Shown: positions 18,459 to 30,800, numbered from the stretch's first letter. The stretch: 64,000 nucleotides of DNA from Myxococcales bacterium (GCA_020633315.1 JACKDV010000001.1:806001-870000), one strand, 5' to 3'. Program-made: numbers and translations. The notes: a model not told the origin generated them from the sequence alone.

Positions 18459-19847
18459 CTAGCGCTCCTGCAACCCCAGGGCCTCGTCCACCGACTTGGC
18501 CTTGGCGTCGTCCCGTCCCCCGCGGATCCCCTCCAGCAGCGACGCGCTGCCCTCCTGCACCTCGTACTCGGCCGTGGTATCGCCCGACAGCCGGGCCAGC
18601 CAGGGCTCCACCTGCTCCCGCAGATCGGGGGCGGTGGCCCGCATCTGTCCCATGGAGAGGATGATCTTCATGCCGTACTTGCGCTCGGGTCGGAGCAGCT
18701 CGAGCGCATCGTCGCCGCCGTCGGGGCGCATCGACATGGTGATCCGCGGGCACACGGTGGACAGCTCGTCGGGCGTGGCCTCGTCGTAGGCCCGCATCAG
18801 CGCGAGGTTGGAGCGCTCGTCGGCGAGGATCCCCAGCGAGTGCACGATGGCGCAGCGCACGTCGAGCGACGCGGAGGGCAGGCGCTTCTCGAGCACCTCC
18901 ACCACCTCGCGACCGCCCCGCTGATCGCGGTGCTGGGCCAGCGCCCACGCGGCCAGGCGCTGAGTGGGCTCGTCGGCGGCGTGGAGCAGGCGCTCGAGCA
19001 GCGGCACCGAGTCGAGCACCTGCACCGAGCCCAGCGCGTAGAGCAGCCGCGGATCCACCACCTCGCCCGCGGCCACCTGGGCCTCGATCTCCTGGTGGAT
19101 GTAGGGCGCCATGGGCCGGTGCTGCAGGCGACCCAGGGCCACCAGCGCCTCGCGCCGAACGGCCGGATCATCGGAGCGGGCCGCGGCCACCAGCGGGGGG
19201 ATCACCGGCCGCAGCGTGGGCAGATCGTGGAAGCCCCCCAGCGCCCACGCGGCCCAGGGCGCCGCGGGCCCGCCCTCCTGCAGGGTGGTGGTGAGGGCGT
19301 GGAGCACCTCGGGCGTGCGGTGGATGGCGAGCGAGGCCACCGCGGCCCGCTGCTCGTCGGCATCGCCCCGGTGCAGCGCGTTGAGGTGGGTGCCGATCGT
19401 GCGGTGATAGGTGTCGAAGTCGCGGTTGGCGAGGTTGAACACGAAGTAGGTGAGCGCGCCGCACAGCACCACCACGGTGGGGAAGCGGAAGCTCGAGCGA
19501 CGGAAGGTGGCGGCCAGGGCCTGGTCGTCACCGCTGCGCTCGAGCTGGCGCTCGTCCTTGCCCTCGAGGTAGGTGCGACGGAAGACGCCGCCGAACAGCA
19601 GCTCGTCGACGAGGAACGCGTCGAAGACCGCGACCACGAACATCGCGGTGTAGTAGGCGAACAACCAGCCGCCCTCGTTGGCGCTGGGGTTGGCCCGTAG
19701 CACCCGGGCCACGTAGATGGCGACCACGCAGCCGGCCATGTTGGCCAGCACGGCCAGCGAGACCAGCTTCGCGCGGATGGAGGCGCCGCGCCGGGCGGGG
19801 GCGGGGGCCTTCGAAGGGGAGCGGGGCTCGGCCATGGCTGCACTCAT
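18459..19847 (-). CDS. Membrane protein with C-terminal HEAT repeats
   Basis: A 462-residue protein from the ATG at 19847; a second ATG at 19835 is equally possible, and the longer upstream reading is out of character. Membrane helices are visible at LVSLAVLANMAGCVVAIYVA, LFAYYTAMFVVAVFDAFLVD and PTVVVLCGALTYFVFNLAN. The C-terminal ~270 residues are HEAT/Armadillo-type repeats (RAAVASLAIHRTPEVLHALT, VRREALVALGRL, TQRLAAWALAQHRD, LDVRCAIVHSLGILADERS). Its role is likely to be a membrane-bound scaffold. It is first in a co-directional run: the pseudokinase-GYF gene starts 55 bases downstream. Upstream, about 100 bases separate it from the divergent VanW-family gene, so the promoter of the whole unit should lie there. 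Confidence 0.85.
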   Translation of the reverse strand: MSAAMAEPRSPSKAPAPARRGASIRAKLVSLAVLANMAGCVVAIYVARVLRANPSANEGGWLFAYYTAMFVVAVFDAFLVDELLFGGVFRRTYLEGKDERQLERSGDDQALAATFRRSSFRFPTVVVLCGALTYFVFNLANRDFDTYHRTIGTHLNALHRGDADEQRAAVASLAIHRTPEVLHALTTTLQEGGPAAPWAAWALGGFHDLPTLRPVIPPLVAAARSDDPAVRREALVALGRLQHRPMAPYIHQEIEAQVAAGEVVDPRLLYALGSVQVLDSVPLLERLLHAADEPTQRLAAWALAQHRDQRGGREVVEVLEKRLPSASLDVRCAIVHSLGILADERSNLALMRAYDEATPDELSTVCPRITMSMRPDGGDDALELLRPERKYGMKIILSMGQMRATAPDLREQVEPWLARLSGDTTAEYEVQEGSASLLEGIRGGRDDAKAKSVDEALGLQER

Positions 19848-19949
19848 ACGAAAAAGCAGGACCCCTGTGGGAGGTGTGGGTTCCCCGCGCGCCCGCATTC
19901 GCGGATTTGTTGGATGGCGTAGGGACCTGCTCTTACGGTGCCGGGCAGC

Positions 19950-21461
19950 ATGCCCGAGGTTTCCGACGACCCCTGCGCGAGCATTCAGGAGCCCCGTGGG
20001 CCGGCCGGATCCGTGCAGGACGCGCAACCGGTTCGACGGGGTCGCAGCCTGGTCTCACGCCTGCTCAGGGCCGGCGAGAGCCTGGCGATGGCGAGCGGCC
20101 TGGCGATGGCGCTGCTGTCGCTGGCCGACGTGCGCGCCCAGGCGCTCGCCAGCGCCCAGGTGGTGCCAGGGGTGCGCCTGGCCGGGCAGCCGGTGGGCGG
20201 GCTGGATGCCGAGGCCCTCCGCCAGACCGCGCACCAGCTCGGCACCAAGGCGCTCGATCGACCGCTGACGCTCTCGGCCGGCGAGGCCGAGGTGGAGACC
20301 TCGGCGCGTGCGCTGGGGGCCTCGCCGGTGGCCGACGCCTCGGTCGCCAGCGCGCTGGCGGTGGGGCGCAGCGGCGATCCCTGGGTGGACCTGCGCGACC
20401 GGGCCCGGGCCGCCCACGGAGAGATCGACCTGCCCATCGGCTATCGCTTCGTCGACGGCCCCGCCCTCGACGAGCTGCTGGCCCTGGCGCCCAGCGTGGA
20501 CCGACCGTCGCTGCCCACCCGCCTCGATCTCGAGCGTCGCAAGGTGCTGCCGGCCCGCCCCGGCTCGGCGCTGCTGGCCTTCGACTCGCTGTCCGCGGTG
20601 GCGGTGGGCCTGGCCGAGGGCACCGATCGCATCGAGCTGGTGGTCCAGGACAAGCCGGCCGCCGAGGATCCGCTCGCCGACCTGGCCGATGCGCTCGACG
20701 TGAGCGTGGTGCTGGGCAGCTTCGACACGCCGTACCAGATGAGCGACGGCGATCGCACGCACAACCTCAAGGTGGGCGCGGCCTCCCTCGACGGCACCGT
20801 GCTCATGCCCCACGAGCTGTTCTCGTTCAACGAGGTCGTGGGCCCCCGCACGCCCGAGGCGGGCTATCGCTACGCCACCGGCATCGCGGCGGGGCAGCTG
20901 GTCGACACCGAGGGCGGCGGCATCTGCCAGGTGAGCTCCACCCTGTTCGGCGCGGCGTTCTTCGCCGGCCTCGAGATCGTGCGCGCCCGCCCGCACAGCC
21001 GCCCCAGCTCCTACGTCGACATGGGCCTGGACTCCACCGTGGTCTACCCCGACATCGACATGAAGCTGCGCAACCCCTTCGACTTCCCGGTCGTGCTGCA
21101 CATGACGGTGAGCCAGGGCAAGGTGCGGGCCGAGGTGCTCGGGCCGCGGCGGCCGTACCAGGTGGCGTTCGAGCGCGAGCTCAAGGAGCGGCTGCCCTAC
21201 GAGACGGTGTGGCGCCACGACGATCGCCTGCGCAGCGGCAGCGAGTCGGTGGCCCAGCGAGGCATGCGGGGCTTCAAGATCGAGCGGCGGCGCAAGCTCT
21301 ACCAGGGCGGCGAGGTGGTCGCGACCGAGACCTGGGAGCTGAGCTATCCGCCCACCACCGAGATCCTGCGCCGCGGCACCAACCCCGCCGGCGAGGTCCC
21401 CGAGAGCAAGCCGGCCACGCCGCTGCGTGACCCCGCGCCGCAGCTTCGCATCGTGCAGTGA
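19950..21461 (+). CDS. VanW family protein
   Basis: A 503-residue secreted or membrane-anchored protein. The N-terminus has a basic stretch (RRGRSLVSRLL) and then a moderately hydrophobic segment (SLAMASGLAMALLSLADVRA) that may act as a signal or anchor. A PG_binding_4-like middle region leads into the VanW domain: SFDTPYQMSDGDRTHNLKVG, VGPRTPEAGYRYATGI, and the signature GGGICQVSSTLFGAAF. RPHSRPSSYVDMGLDSTVVY and DMKLRNPFDFPV follow. VanW domains occur in cell-envelope proteins; the exact activity is unknown. Starts at 19938 (GTG) and 19950 (ATG) are both possible, with no strong ribosome binding site. A SPOR-domain gene follows after 82 bases on the same strand, which fits a cell-wall role. 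Confidence 0.93.
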   Translation: MPEVSDDPCASIQEPRGPAGSVQDAQPVRRGRSLVSRLLRAGESLAMASGLAMALLSLADVRAQALASAQVVPGVRLAGQPVGGLDAEALRQTAHQLGTKALDRPLTLSAGEAEVETSARALGASPVADASVASALAVGRSGDPWVDLRDRARAAHGEIDLPIGYRFVDGPALDELLALAPSVDRPSLPTRLDLERRKVLPARPGSALLAFDSLSAVAVGLAEGTDRIELVVQDKPAAEDPLADLADALDVSVVLGSFDTPYQMSDGDRTHNLKVGAASLDGTVLMPHELFSFNEVVGPRTPEAGYRYATGIAAGQLVDTEGGGICQVSSTLFGAAFFAGLEIVRARPHSRPSSYVDMGLDSTVVYPDIDMKLRNPFDFPVVLHMTVSQGKVRAEVLGPRRPYQVAFERELKERLPYETVWRHDDRLRSGSESVAQRGMRGFKIERRRKLYQGGEVVATETWELSYPPTTEILRRGTNPAGEVPESKPATPLRDPAPQLRIVQ

Positions 21462-21543
21462 GCGGGATCGGGGCTCGTCGCTTTTTTGGGAGATCGCCCC
21501 GCCTGGCGTACGCCTCAAGGAGATCTCCTCCAAAGGACGAACC

Positions 21544-22230
21544 ATGCGCGAGATGCATAAGTGGAAGGACAAGGTCGAGCTGTCGCTCGACAATCGCCAG
21601 ATCTTCTTCCTGTTCTTCGGGCTCTCGGTCGTCGGTTGCTTCGTGTTCGCGCTGGGCGTGATGGTAGGTCGCCGCGTCGACTGGAGCCCCGAGGGCGAGG
21701 TGGCGGCGCTGTCCGGCGACAGCCTGGCCTTGCTCGGCGAGCAGACCGCTCCCGGTGAGCCCCTGACCTTCAAGGAAGGCCTCAGCGAGTCGGCCACCGC
21801 CGAGGTGCCGGCCACCCGCGACCCCTCCGAGCCGCCTCGCGACGAGGACGAGGTGAAGGCCGAGAAGGCGGCCGCCGCCGCGGCCGGTGAGGCCCCGGCC
21901 AAGCCCGCCCGGCCGGTGCCGGTGGCCAGCCCCTCGGTGCCCGCCGCCGATGCCACCATGGCCAACACCAACGTGGAGCTCGCCCAGCCCGGCGACGGCA
22001 AGACCTTCACCCTGCAGATGAAGGCGTTCTCCCGCGCCGAGGAGGCCGAGGCCTTCGCGTCCAAGCTGCGGGCCAACGGCCACCAGGTGCGGGTGGAGGC
22101 CCACGAGGTCAAGGGCCGCATCTGGCACCGCGTGCGCCTGGGCTCCTTCGACAACTGGGCCGATGGCCTGGCCGCCAAGGAGGACTTCGAGCGACGCGAG
22201 AAGATCATCGCCTACGTGGTGCGCAACTAG
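21544..22230 (+). CDS. SPOR-domain membrane protein
   Basis: A 228-residue bitopic protein. The ATG at 21544 is chosen because AAAGGA lies just upstream; a second ATG follows three codons later. A short cytosolic N-terminus (MREMHKWKDKVELSLDNRQI) leads into a membrane helix (FFLFFGLSVVGCFVFALGVM, about 22-41). A long Glu/Ala/Pro-rich periplasmic linker comes next, then a C-terminal SPOR domain (FTLQMKAFSRAEEAEAFASK, VRVEAHEVKGRIWHRVRLG). SPOR domains bind denuded peptidoglycan at division sites, so this is a probable division or cell-wall protein of FtsN/DedD type. The linker is typical in length and composition. A perfect GGAGATCTCC palindrome overlaps the leader region just before the ribosome binding site. 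Confidence 0.93.
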   Translation: MREMHKWKDKVELSLDNRQIFFLFFGLSVVGCFVFALGVMVGRRVDWSPEGEVAALSGDSLALLGEQTAPGEPLTFKEGLSESATAEVPATRDPSEPPRDEDEVKAEKAAAAAAGEAPAKPARPVPVASPSVPAADATMANTNVELAQPGDGKTFTLQMKAFSRAEEAEAFASKLRANGHQVRVEAHEVKGRIWHRVRLGSFDNWADGLAAKEDFERREKIIAYVVRN

Positions 22231-22250
22231 GCCATCACGGTGCGGCACGG

Positions 22251-22279
22251 GGCCCGGTCGATCCTCGGATCACCGGGCC
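22251..22279. terminator. Hairpin between convergent SPOR and diheme lipoprotein genes
   Basis: GGCCCGGT (22251-22258) pairs with ACCGGGCC (22272-22279), and GAT/ATC inside extends the stem after a one-base bulge; the loop is CCTCGG. It lies in the 81-base gap between two converging genes and has no T-tract. A bidirectional transcript-end structure is the likely role. Confidence 0.55.
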
Positions 22280-22311
22280 TCGCTGCATTTCGAAGGGACC
22301 GGACCGACCTC

Positions 22312-23115
22312 CTATGCCGGGGACTGATCGACGCGCTCGCCCCGGGCCTCGGCCGCGGTCACGTGACACTGCGCGCAGGTGGTCAGCAGGCGCCCGTAGA
22401 TGGTGCTGCGGGCCTCCAGCGAGCGGGCCACGTGTCCCCGACGGGCCAGGCTCTCGGCGTGCTGGCACTGCGCTCGCCAGGCCTCGCTGGCCCCGGCCAT
22501 GGTCTCGTCGCAGCCGGGCAGCACCACGAACATGGTCGCGCCGCGGATCCACCGCTCGTCCGAGGGGCCGACCAGGCCCTCCCACATGCGATCGGAGGCC
22601 CAGCGGTGGCCTCGCATGGCGGCGTCGAAGCCCTCGACCTCCTCGGGCGCGGTGAGCTCGGGCAGGGTGGGGGTGATTCCCTGCGCCTGGTGGCAGCGCC
22701 CGCAGCCCGAGCCCAGCCGGGCCACCGCCGCCCCCGTGGCGCGTAGATCGTCGGCGTGCTCGAGCGCCTCGAGCTCGCCGCGCATGGCCTCGAGGATCGG
22801 GCGCCACGCCTCGGGCGGCGCCTCGCCCTGGTCGAGCGCGGTGCCCAGCTCCAGGCCGGCCGCGCGGGCCTGCTCGAGGTCGCCGGCGATCGTGGCCCGC
22901 TGGATCCGCGAGACGAGCTCGAGCTGCTGGTGCATGCGCTCGACCACCGCCGAGCTCGGAGCCGGCTCGGGCGGCGAGCCCTCGGCGGCCGGGACCCCCG
23001 AGCCCTCGGGCGCGCGCAGGTCGAGGGCGGAGTGGACCGGCGGCCCCTCGGGGCAGGCGAGCAGCACCAGCGACCCGAGCAGTGGCAGCCCGGCGAGCCA
23101 TGACGATCGAGGCAC
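22312..23115 (-). CDS. Diheme c-type cytochrome-like lipoprotein
   Basis: A 267-residue lipoprotein. The signal LAGLPLLGSLVLLAC gives lipid-acceptor Cys21. After a Pro/Ala-rich linker, a helical domain carries two covalent haem motifs: CGRCH (138-142) near the middle and CAQCH (247-251) near the end. Additional Cys residues lie at ~202 and ~217. The helical four-helix-like spacing between CxxCH motifs recalls cytochrome c' type sensors or small diheme electron carriers; no specific partner is adjacent. The GTG start at 23115 is used. It is divergent from mutS, with about 160 bases of shared upstream sequence, and convergent with the SPOR gene. Confidence 0.85.
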   Translation of the reverse strand: MPRSSWLAGLPLLGSLVLLACPEGPPVHSALDLRAPEGSGVPAAEGSPPEPAPSSAVVERMHQQLELVSRIQRATIAGDLEQARAAGLELGTALDQGEAPPEAWRPILEAMRGELEALEHADDLRATGAAVARLGSGCGRCHQAQGITPTLPELTAPEEVEGFDAAMRGHRWASDRMWEGLVGPSDERWIRGATMFVVLPGCDETMAGASEAWRAQCQHAESLARRGHVARSLEARSTIYGRLLTTCAQCHVTAAEARGERVDQSPA

Positions 23116-23274
23116 GACCCGATGATAGGGCCGTGTCGCCGAGGCCCACCCGGAAATCCGTGCGCCGAGCGACGCGGACCGAGCGGGGCTCGCCTGGCGG
23201 GACTACGCGTCCTTGCCCAACGATCTCCCACGCTTGGACGCGATCGTGCAGACCTTGCTAGAACCCCGCCCGCG

Positions 23275-25947
<2,673 letters not shown>

Positions 25948-25996
25948 CAATGTGGGGGCGGGTGTGTTAGCGTCCTCGGCCGAGCGAACGAGGATC

Positions 25997-27061
25997 ATGC
26001 CCATGCGTACCCTGACCTGCACCACCCTCGCCCTGGCGCTCGCGGTCTTTGGCGGCTGCGAGCAGAAGAGCACCGTGGATCCCGAGAAGGGCAGCAACCT
26101 GGTCGGCAACTACGGTGGGGACGGCACCAGCGTGGAGGACGACGAGCTCTTCGACGAGGGCGACAGCGAGCTCGAGGACGACGGCAGCGAGGTGGCGATC
26201 GCCGAGCTGCCCGAGCTGCCCAAGCCGGCCAAGCCCGTCAACAAGTGCACCACCAAGAAGGAGAAGGTGGGCAAGAAGACCAAGTCCGTGAAGACCTGCG
26301 GTCTGGTCGATCCCAAGCCCGGGGTCAGCGCCTCCTACGGCGCCCGCACCCTCAAGGGCGACTTCCGCTTCGGCATGAGCACCAAGGACGTGTTCAAGCT
26401 GCTGTCGCGCGAGATCGAGGCCGAGTACCAGAAGAAGCAGGAGGAGGCCGGCGACGACGCCATGGCGCAGGACCAGGCGCGGGCGTGGCGGGCCGAGCAG
26501 CTCCAGGATCTCAAGGCCAACCACGTCAAGTTCAAGTCCGCCTCCAAGCACCGCTGGGGCGTCTCGCTCATCCAGTACGAGTACGCCGACGACTCGCAGG
26601 AGGAGATGCTGTGGATCAAGGCCAACCCGACCCTGCGGAAGTTCTACTTCTTCAAGGACGGATCGCTGTGGAAGATCCTCTACGCCTACAGCCCCGACAC
26701 CTGGCCCGGCAAGTCCTACGCCGACGTGGTGGAGGAGAAGTTCAAGAAGTGGTTCGGCGTCAGCCCCGAGGACAAGGTCAAGCAGGATCCCGAGACCGCC
26801 GCGCCGCTGGTGCGCTACTACGAGTGGAAGTCCTCCGACGGTGACATCATCCGCTCCTTCGACATGACCCAGGTGCACGGCGTGGTCGCGCTGGCCGTGA
26901 TCGACCAGAAGACCGAGGAGTACATGGGCGAGCGGCTGCCCAACGTGGGCGGCAAGGAGGAGTTCGGCGGAGCGGTCAACGACGTGCTCGGCGGCTCCGA
27001 CGTCTGCTACGACTCCAACGGCGAGATCACCGAGTGCGACAAGGAGAAGGACGGGTACTGA
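25997..27061 (+). CDS. Hypothetical lipoprotein
   Basis: A 354-residue lipoprotein of unknown function. The signal TLTCTTLALALAVFGGC ends in a lipobox Cys. A strongly acidic stretch (SVEDDELFDEGDSELEDDG) is followed by a Lys-rich motif (CTTKKEKVGKKTKSVKTCG). The folded C-terminal domain is rich in aromatics and lysines (GDFRFGMSTKDVFKLLSREI, FYFFKDGSLWKILYAYSPDT, KFKKWFGVSPEDKVKQ). ATGs at 25997 and 26003 are both usable; GAGG lies just upstream. The domain pattern (FGMSTKDV...) recalls proteins that estimate or compare short alignable segments in other myxobacteria, but I cannot name it. A large inverted repeat lies 82 bases after the stop. Confidence 0.82.
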   Translation: MPMRTLTCTTLALALAVFGGCEQKSTVDPEKGSNLVGNYGGDGTSVEDDELFDEGDSELEDDGSEVAIAELPELPKPAKPVNKCTTKKEKVGKKTKSVKTCGLVDPKPGVSASYGARTLKGDFRFGMSTKDVFKLLSREIEAEYQKKQEEAGDDAMAQDQARAWRAEQLQDLKANHVKFKSASKHRWGVSLIQYEYADDSQEEMLWIKANPTLRKFYFFKDGSLWKILYAYSPDTWPGKSYADVVEEKFKKWFGVSPEDKVKQDPETAAPLVRYYEWKSSDGDIIRSFDMTQVHGVVALAVIDQKTEEYMGERLPNVGGKEEFGGAVNDVLGGSDVCYDSNGEITECDKEKDGY

Positions 27062-27143
27062 CCCCGACCTCGACCGAGCCTCGAGGAGCATGGCGCCCCG
27101 CCGGCCGAGAGGTCGCGGGGCGTCGCTGCGTTCGGGGGGGCGA

Positions 27144-27186
27144 GTGGCCCACCCACGGTCAGGTGGTCCGCCCACGGGTGGGCCAC
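27144..27186. terminator. Large inverted repeat after the lipoprotein gene
   Basis: GTGGCCCACCC (27144-27154) and GGGTGGGCCAC (27176-27186) are exact reverse complements with a 21-base loop. It lies in the 212-base gap between the lipoprotein stop and the Rpn-type remnant. No T-tract follows. It could end transcription of the lipoprotein gene or mark the left edge of the inserted remnant. Confidence 0.45.
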
Positions 27187-27273
27187 CCCGGGATCACTCG
27201 TCTCGCAACCCCGTGGAATCGTTGAGCCGACCCTGCGGCAAGCGGCTTGCTGGGATTGCCCCCCGACTGCGCG

Positions 27274-27873
27274 ATGTCGGGGCCCGGATACGACGAGCTG
27301 AACGACTGGGCCGAGGAGGACCGGTTCCTTCGGGATCAGGAGCGCGAGGAAGGGGTTGCGCTGGTGGAGGCGGTCCGTACACTGCTCTGGCTCGCGTTCA
27401 ATCGGCGAGGCGCCAGCGACGAGCGGGCGAAGCGGCTCGGCGCTCAGCTCGAGCAAGTGGCGAGCTCTTGGGGGGCCGATGAGCTCCAGGCGATGCTCAC
27501 CTACGTCGTCTCGGTGTTCGGGCCCGAGTCCGAGCTGATGGATCTGCTGTTCGAGTCTGCGAGCAAGGAGGCACGGCACATGTACACGACGATGAGGGAC
27601 CGACTGCTGGCGGAGGGGATGGAGCTCGGGCGCAGCCAGGGGATGGCGCTGGGACGGATGGAGGGGATGGAGCTCGGGCGCAGCCAGGGGATCGAGCGGG
27701 GTCGTGCGGAGGGGATTGCTGGGGTGCTCGAGCGGATCTTGCTGCGGCGGGGGCTCAGCATGACCGAGGAGCAACGCCTTCGAATCCGAGGCTGCGGCGA
27801 TCCTCAGCGGCTCCAGCAGTGGGTCGATCGGGCGATCACGGCGCAATCAGTGGCGGAGGTGCTCGTGGACTGA
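27274..27873 (+). CDS. Orphan C-terminal part of an Rpn-type PD-(D/E)XK nuclease/transposase-family protein
   Basis: A 199-residue protein from the ATG at 27274 (an upstream TTG is possible). It looks like the C-terminal half of Rpn/transposase-type PD-(D/E)XK proteins. A helical region (LLWLAFNRRGASDERAKRLG, LQAMLTYVVSVFG) is followed by the charged MYTTMRDRLLAEG segment and the GMELGRSQGMALGRMEGM-type repeats that these proteins typically carry. The end is RILLRRGLSMTEEQRLRIRG, then CGDPQRLQQWVDRAITAQSV. The N-terminal nuclease domain is absent, and no matching sequence is seen upstream in any frame, so it is probably a truncated remnant and catalytically dead. It converges with the TamA-like gene, leaving 15 bases between stops. 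Confidence 0.6.
   Translation: MSGPGYDELNDWAEEDRFLRDQEREEGVALVEAVRTLLWLAFNRRGASDERAKRLGAQLEQVASSWGADELQAMLTYVVSVFGPESELMDLLFESASKEARHMYTTMRDRLLAEGMELGRSQGMALGRMEGMELGRSQGIERGRAEGIAGVLERILLRRGLSMTEEQRLRIRGCGDPQRLQQWVDRAITAQSVAEVLVD
27612..27720 (+). repeat. Short tandem repeats in the Rpn-type remnant
   Basis: The words ggggatggagctcgggcgca and gccagggg recur about 48 bases apart (near 27617 and 27665), with a degenerate copy between them. They encode the GMELGRSQG / GMALGRMEG peptide repeats. This is typical of the C-terminal tract of Rpn-type proteins and prone to slippage. Confidence 0.6.
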
Positions 27874-27888
27874 CGAGCGACGCTCGCG

Positions 27889-30800
27889 TCAGAACGTGGC
27901 CCCCACGTCGAAGACGAAGCGGCCGTTGCGGTCGTCGGTGGGGCCCACGTTGCCGCCGGGGATGATCCTGTCCGGGACCAGCACGGCATAGCCCACCGAG
28001 ACGGTCACGATGCGGATGTCCCACTTGACGAAGTTGAGGCCCACGCTGCGCCGTATGTCGCGGCCCGGGACCACCTGCGACCAGCGCTGGGTGAGCACGC
28101 CCGCGTCGATGAAGGCGGAGTGGGCCAGCTTGCCGCCGAGGAAGTTCTGGATGGACACCACCTGCAGCGCCACCGTGCCCAGCGCCCGGATGTGGCCGCC
28201 CTGGGCGGTGGGCTCGAGCCGTGCCGTGCCGTAGGGCCCCTGGATCCGCTCCACGTCGACGAGCATGGTCTGCGGCTCGATGCCGCGGATGCCGAGATCG
28301 GTGGTGCCGCCGCCGAAGTAGCGCCACACCTCGGCCACCGAGCTCGACGAGCCGGGCAGGCCGGGCAGGGTGAAGATGTGGCCGTAGCGCAGACTGTAGC
28401 GGAAGCTCAGCCGCTGCTCGGTGCGCGGGATCGGGATGAAGTGCTGCCAGCCCAGGTCACCGCGCAGCCACCAGTCGGTGCCCAGCGAGGGCGTGGCGAA
28501 CAGGCCCTCGAGGGTGAGGATGAAGCCCTTGTCGGGGTTGAAGGCGTTGTCCACCTTCTGCCAGACGGCGCCGGCCTGCACCGCTCCGGTGCGATCGGGG
28601 ACGATCGCCTCGCCGCGGTTGGGCGGCCGGCACAGGGTGTCGCCGGGGTCGGGGTTGCTGCAGCCGGTCTCGTTGCCCAGCACGGGCTTGACCACGTCCT
28701 TGGACACGTTGGCCACCTGGGCCAGGTAGCCGGCGTAGATCTGCCAGTGCTCGCCCACGGGCAGCGAGAAGCGAAGCTGCCCGAGGGCGCTGTCGATCTC
28801 GCCGCGCGCGGGGGTGACCCGCTGCTGCACCTGACCGGTGAGCTCGAAGGTCAGCGGGCTGCCGAGGATCCGCCGACGGATGAGCGAGGCCCGACCGCTG
28901 CGCTCGTAGCAGTTCTCCTCGCTGCAGAAGGTGCCGAACACGTTGCCGAAGCCGTAGTGGCCGTCGAGCTGCAGGTCCCAGCCGGTGCCGAGCATGTTGG
29001 GCAGGGTGGGGCGCAGGAACACGTAGAGCGGATCGAGGGTGGCCCCGCCGATGCCCCCGGCCACGTCGAGGGCGCGGTCCTTGGACTCGGTGATGGTGAT
29101 GACCTCGTGCACGACGCACTGGTCCTCCTCGTCCTCGAGGTGGCAGCCCACCTCCTGCTCGCGGATCTGCACGCCCTCGGTCACCCCGATGCCCTCGATC
29201 CGCCGGCGGGTCTCCTCCACCCGACGCCGGTCGTAGGTGTCGCCCTCCTCCCAGGTCTTGGCGCGCATGAGCGGGCGGCGGTTGGTCTTGAAGTTGCCGC
29301 GCAGCAGGGTGGTGCCGAAGCGACCGCTGCGACCCTCGTAGACCGCGATCTCCACGTCCACCGGAGCACCGGGCTGGTCGGCCTGCTCCTGGCACAGGCC
29401 CACCTCCGGGCTGGTGAGGCGCTCGGCCTGGGCCACGCGGTGCACCTGCCCGCTCTTGTCGGTGTAGCGCCAGCGCAGCTCGGCGTCGGCCAGCGGATAG
29501 CCGCTGGCGCGATAGCGGGTGACGATGTCGCGCTCCACGTCGCGGTCGAGGGTGAGATCGATGGGGACGTCGCCGGGATCGGCAGCACCCGGGCGGCGCA
29601 GCGGACCGTCTCGCAGCATGCGGGGCTTGCCCCAGGCGCCGTGGTCGAGCACGGGCAGGCCCTGGGTCTCGCGGCTGCCGGGAATCGTCTGCTCGAGGTA
29701 GCGCACCTCCTCGAGCTCCGAGGTCACCACGCGCGGGCCGGGGACCACCTCGATCCGCACGAACAGACCCGCGCGGCTCAGCCCGCCCTTGTCCCGGTCG
29801 CCGCGCAGCGCCTGGATCCCGGCCGCGTCGAGCTGCGACTCGAGCCACAGGGGGGACCCGGCGTCGTCCAGAGCGGTCAGCGGATCGAGCACCGCATGCT
29901 GCCCGGCGCGATCGAGGCCCTCCTCGAGGAAGGCCACCCGCATCGACGCCCGCGCGCACAGGTAGCCGCGATCGTTGAGCACGGTGATGATCTGGCCCAG
30001 GTCCTCGAGCGCGTGGCCGTCGGTGAAGTGGCTGCGCTCCTCGATCTTGCGGTTGCGTCGGTAGCTGCGCTCGAGCTTGTCCGCGACCAGCGGGGGCAGG
30101 TTGCCCTCGATCACCAGGTCGGCCTTGCGCACGGTGACCCGCGGGCCCTCGCGGATCTTGAACACGAGCTTGGGGGGCACGGTGCCCTTGCCGAACTCGA
30201 GCAGCTCGCCCTCGACCGTGGCGAGCATGAAGCCGCGGCTCTGGTAGTAGCGCCGCAGCCCGGCCGCCTCGCGGCGGGCCGCGGCGGCGCTGGGGGGCTC
30301 GCGGCGCTGGAACAGCTGCAGCTGCGAGCGCAGGCGGTTCTCGGCCACGCGCTCGTTGCCGAGGAACTCGGTGTTGACCGCCGAGCCGAGCTGCACGTCG
30401 ACCTCGAGCGGCAGCTTGCGCCCGGGGGGCAGCTCGCTGCGCTCGATGGAGTCGAAGTTGGTGTCGACCCGCACGCCGGGGTAGGGCAGCCGCAGCTCAC
30501 GTCGCGCGGCCGAGCCGGGACTGGTGCGGGGCTCGGCGTACTCCGAGGCCACCCGCTCCTTGGCCTGCTCGATGTGCTTGCGGGTCACCCGGCGCGGCAG
30601 CGGCAGGACCGGGCTCATCTTGGGGCGGAACACCCGACGGATCCAGCGCTGGTCTTGGGTGGTGAGGTTGCCGGTGACCTTCATCTCGCCCACCCGATAG
30701 GCCGGGCCCTTGCGCAGGGTGACGTAGAGGTCGACCTCCTGGCCGTTGCGCCCGCAGGCGAGCTGCAGCGACACCGAGCCCTTGAGGTAGCCGTTGTCGA

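Noticed and set aside
21524..21533. GGAGATCTCC palindrome before the SPOR gene as an operator
   Set aside because: A 10-bp palindrome at a ribosome-binding region can arise from the Shine-Dalgarno sequence itself; nothing else supports regulation.
27874..27886. Palindrome CGAGCGACGCTCG between the Rpn-type remnant and the TamA-like gene as a terminator
   Set aside because: The loop would be a single base, so the stem cannot form fully, and the gap is only 15 bases.
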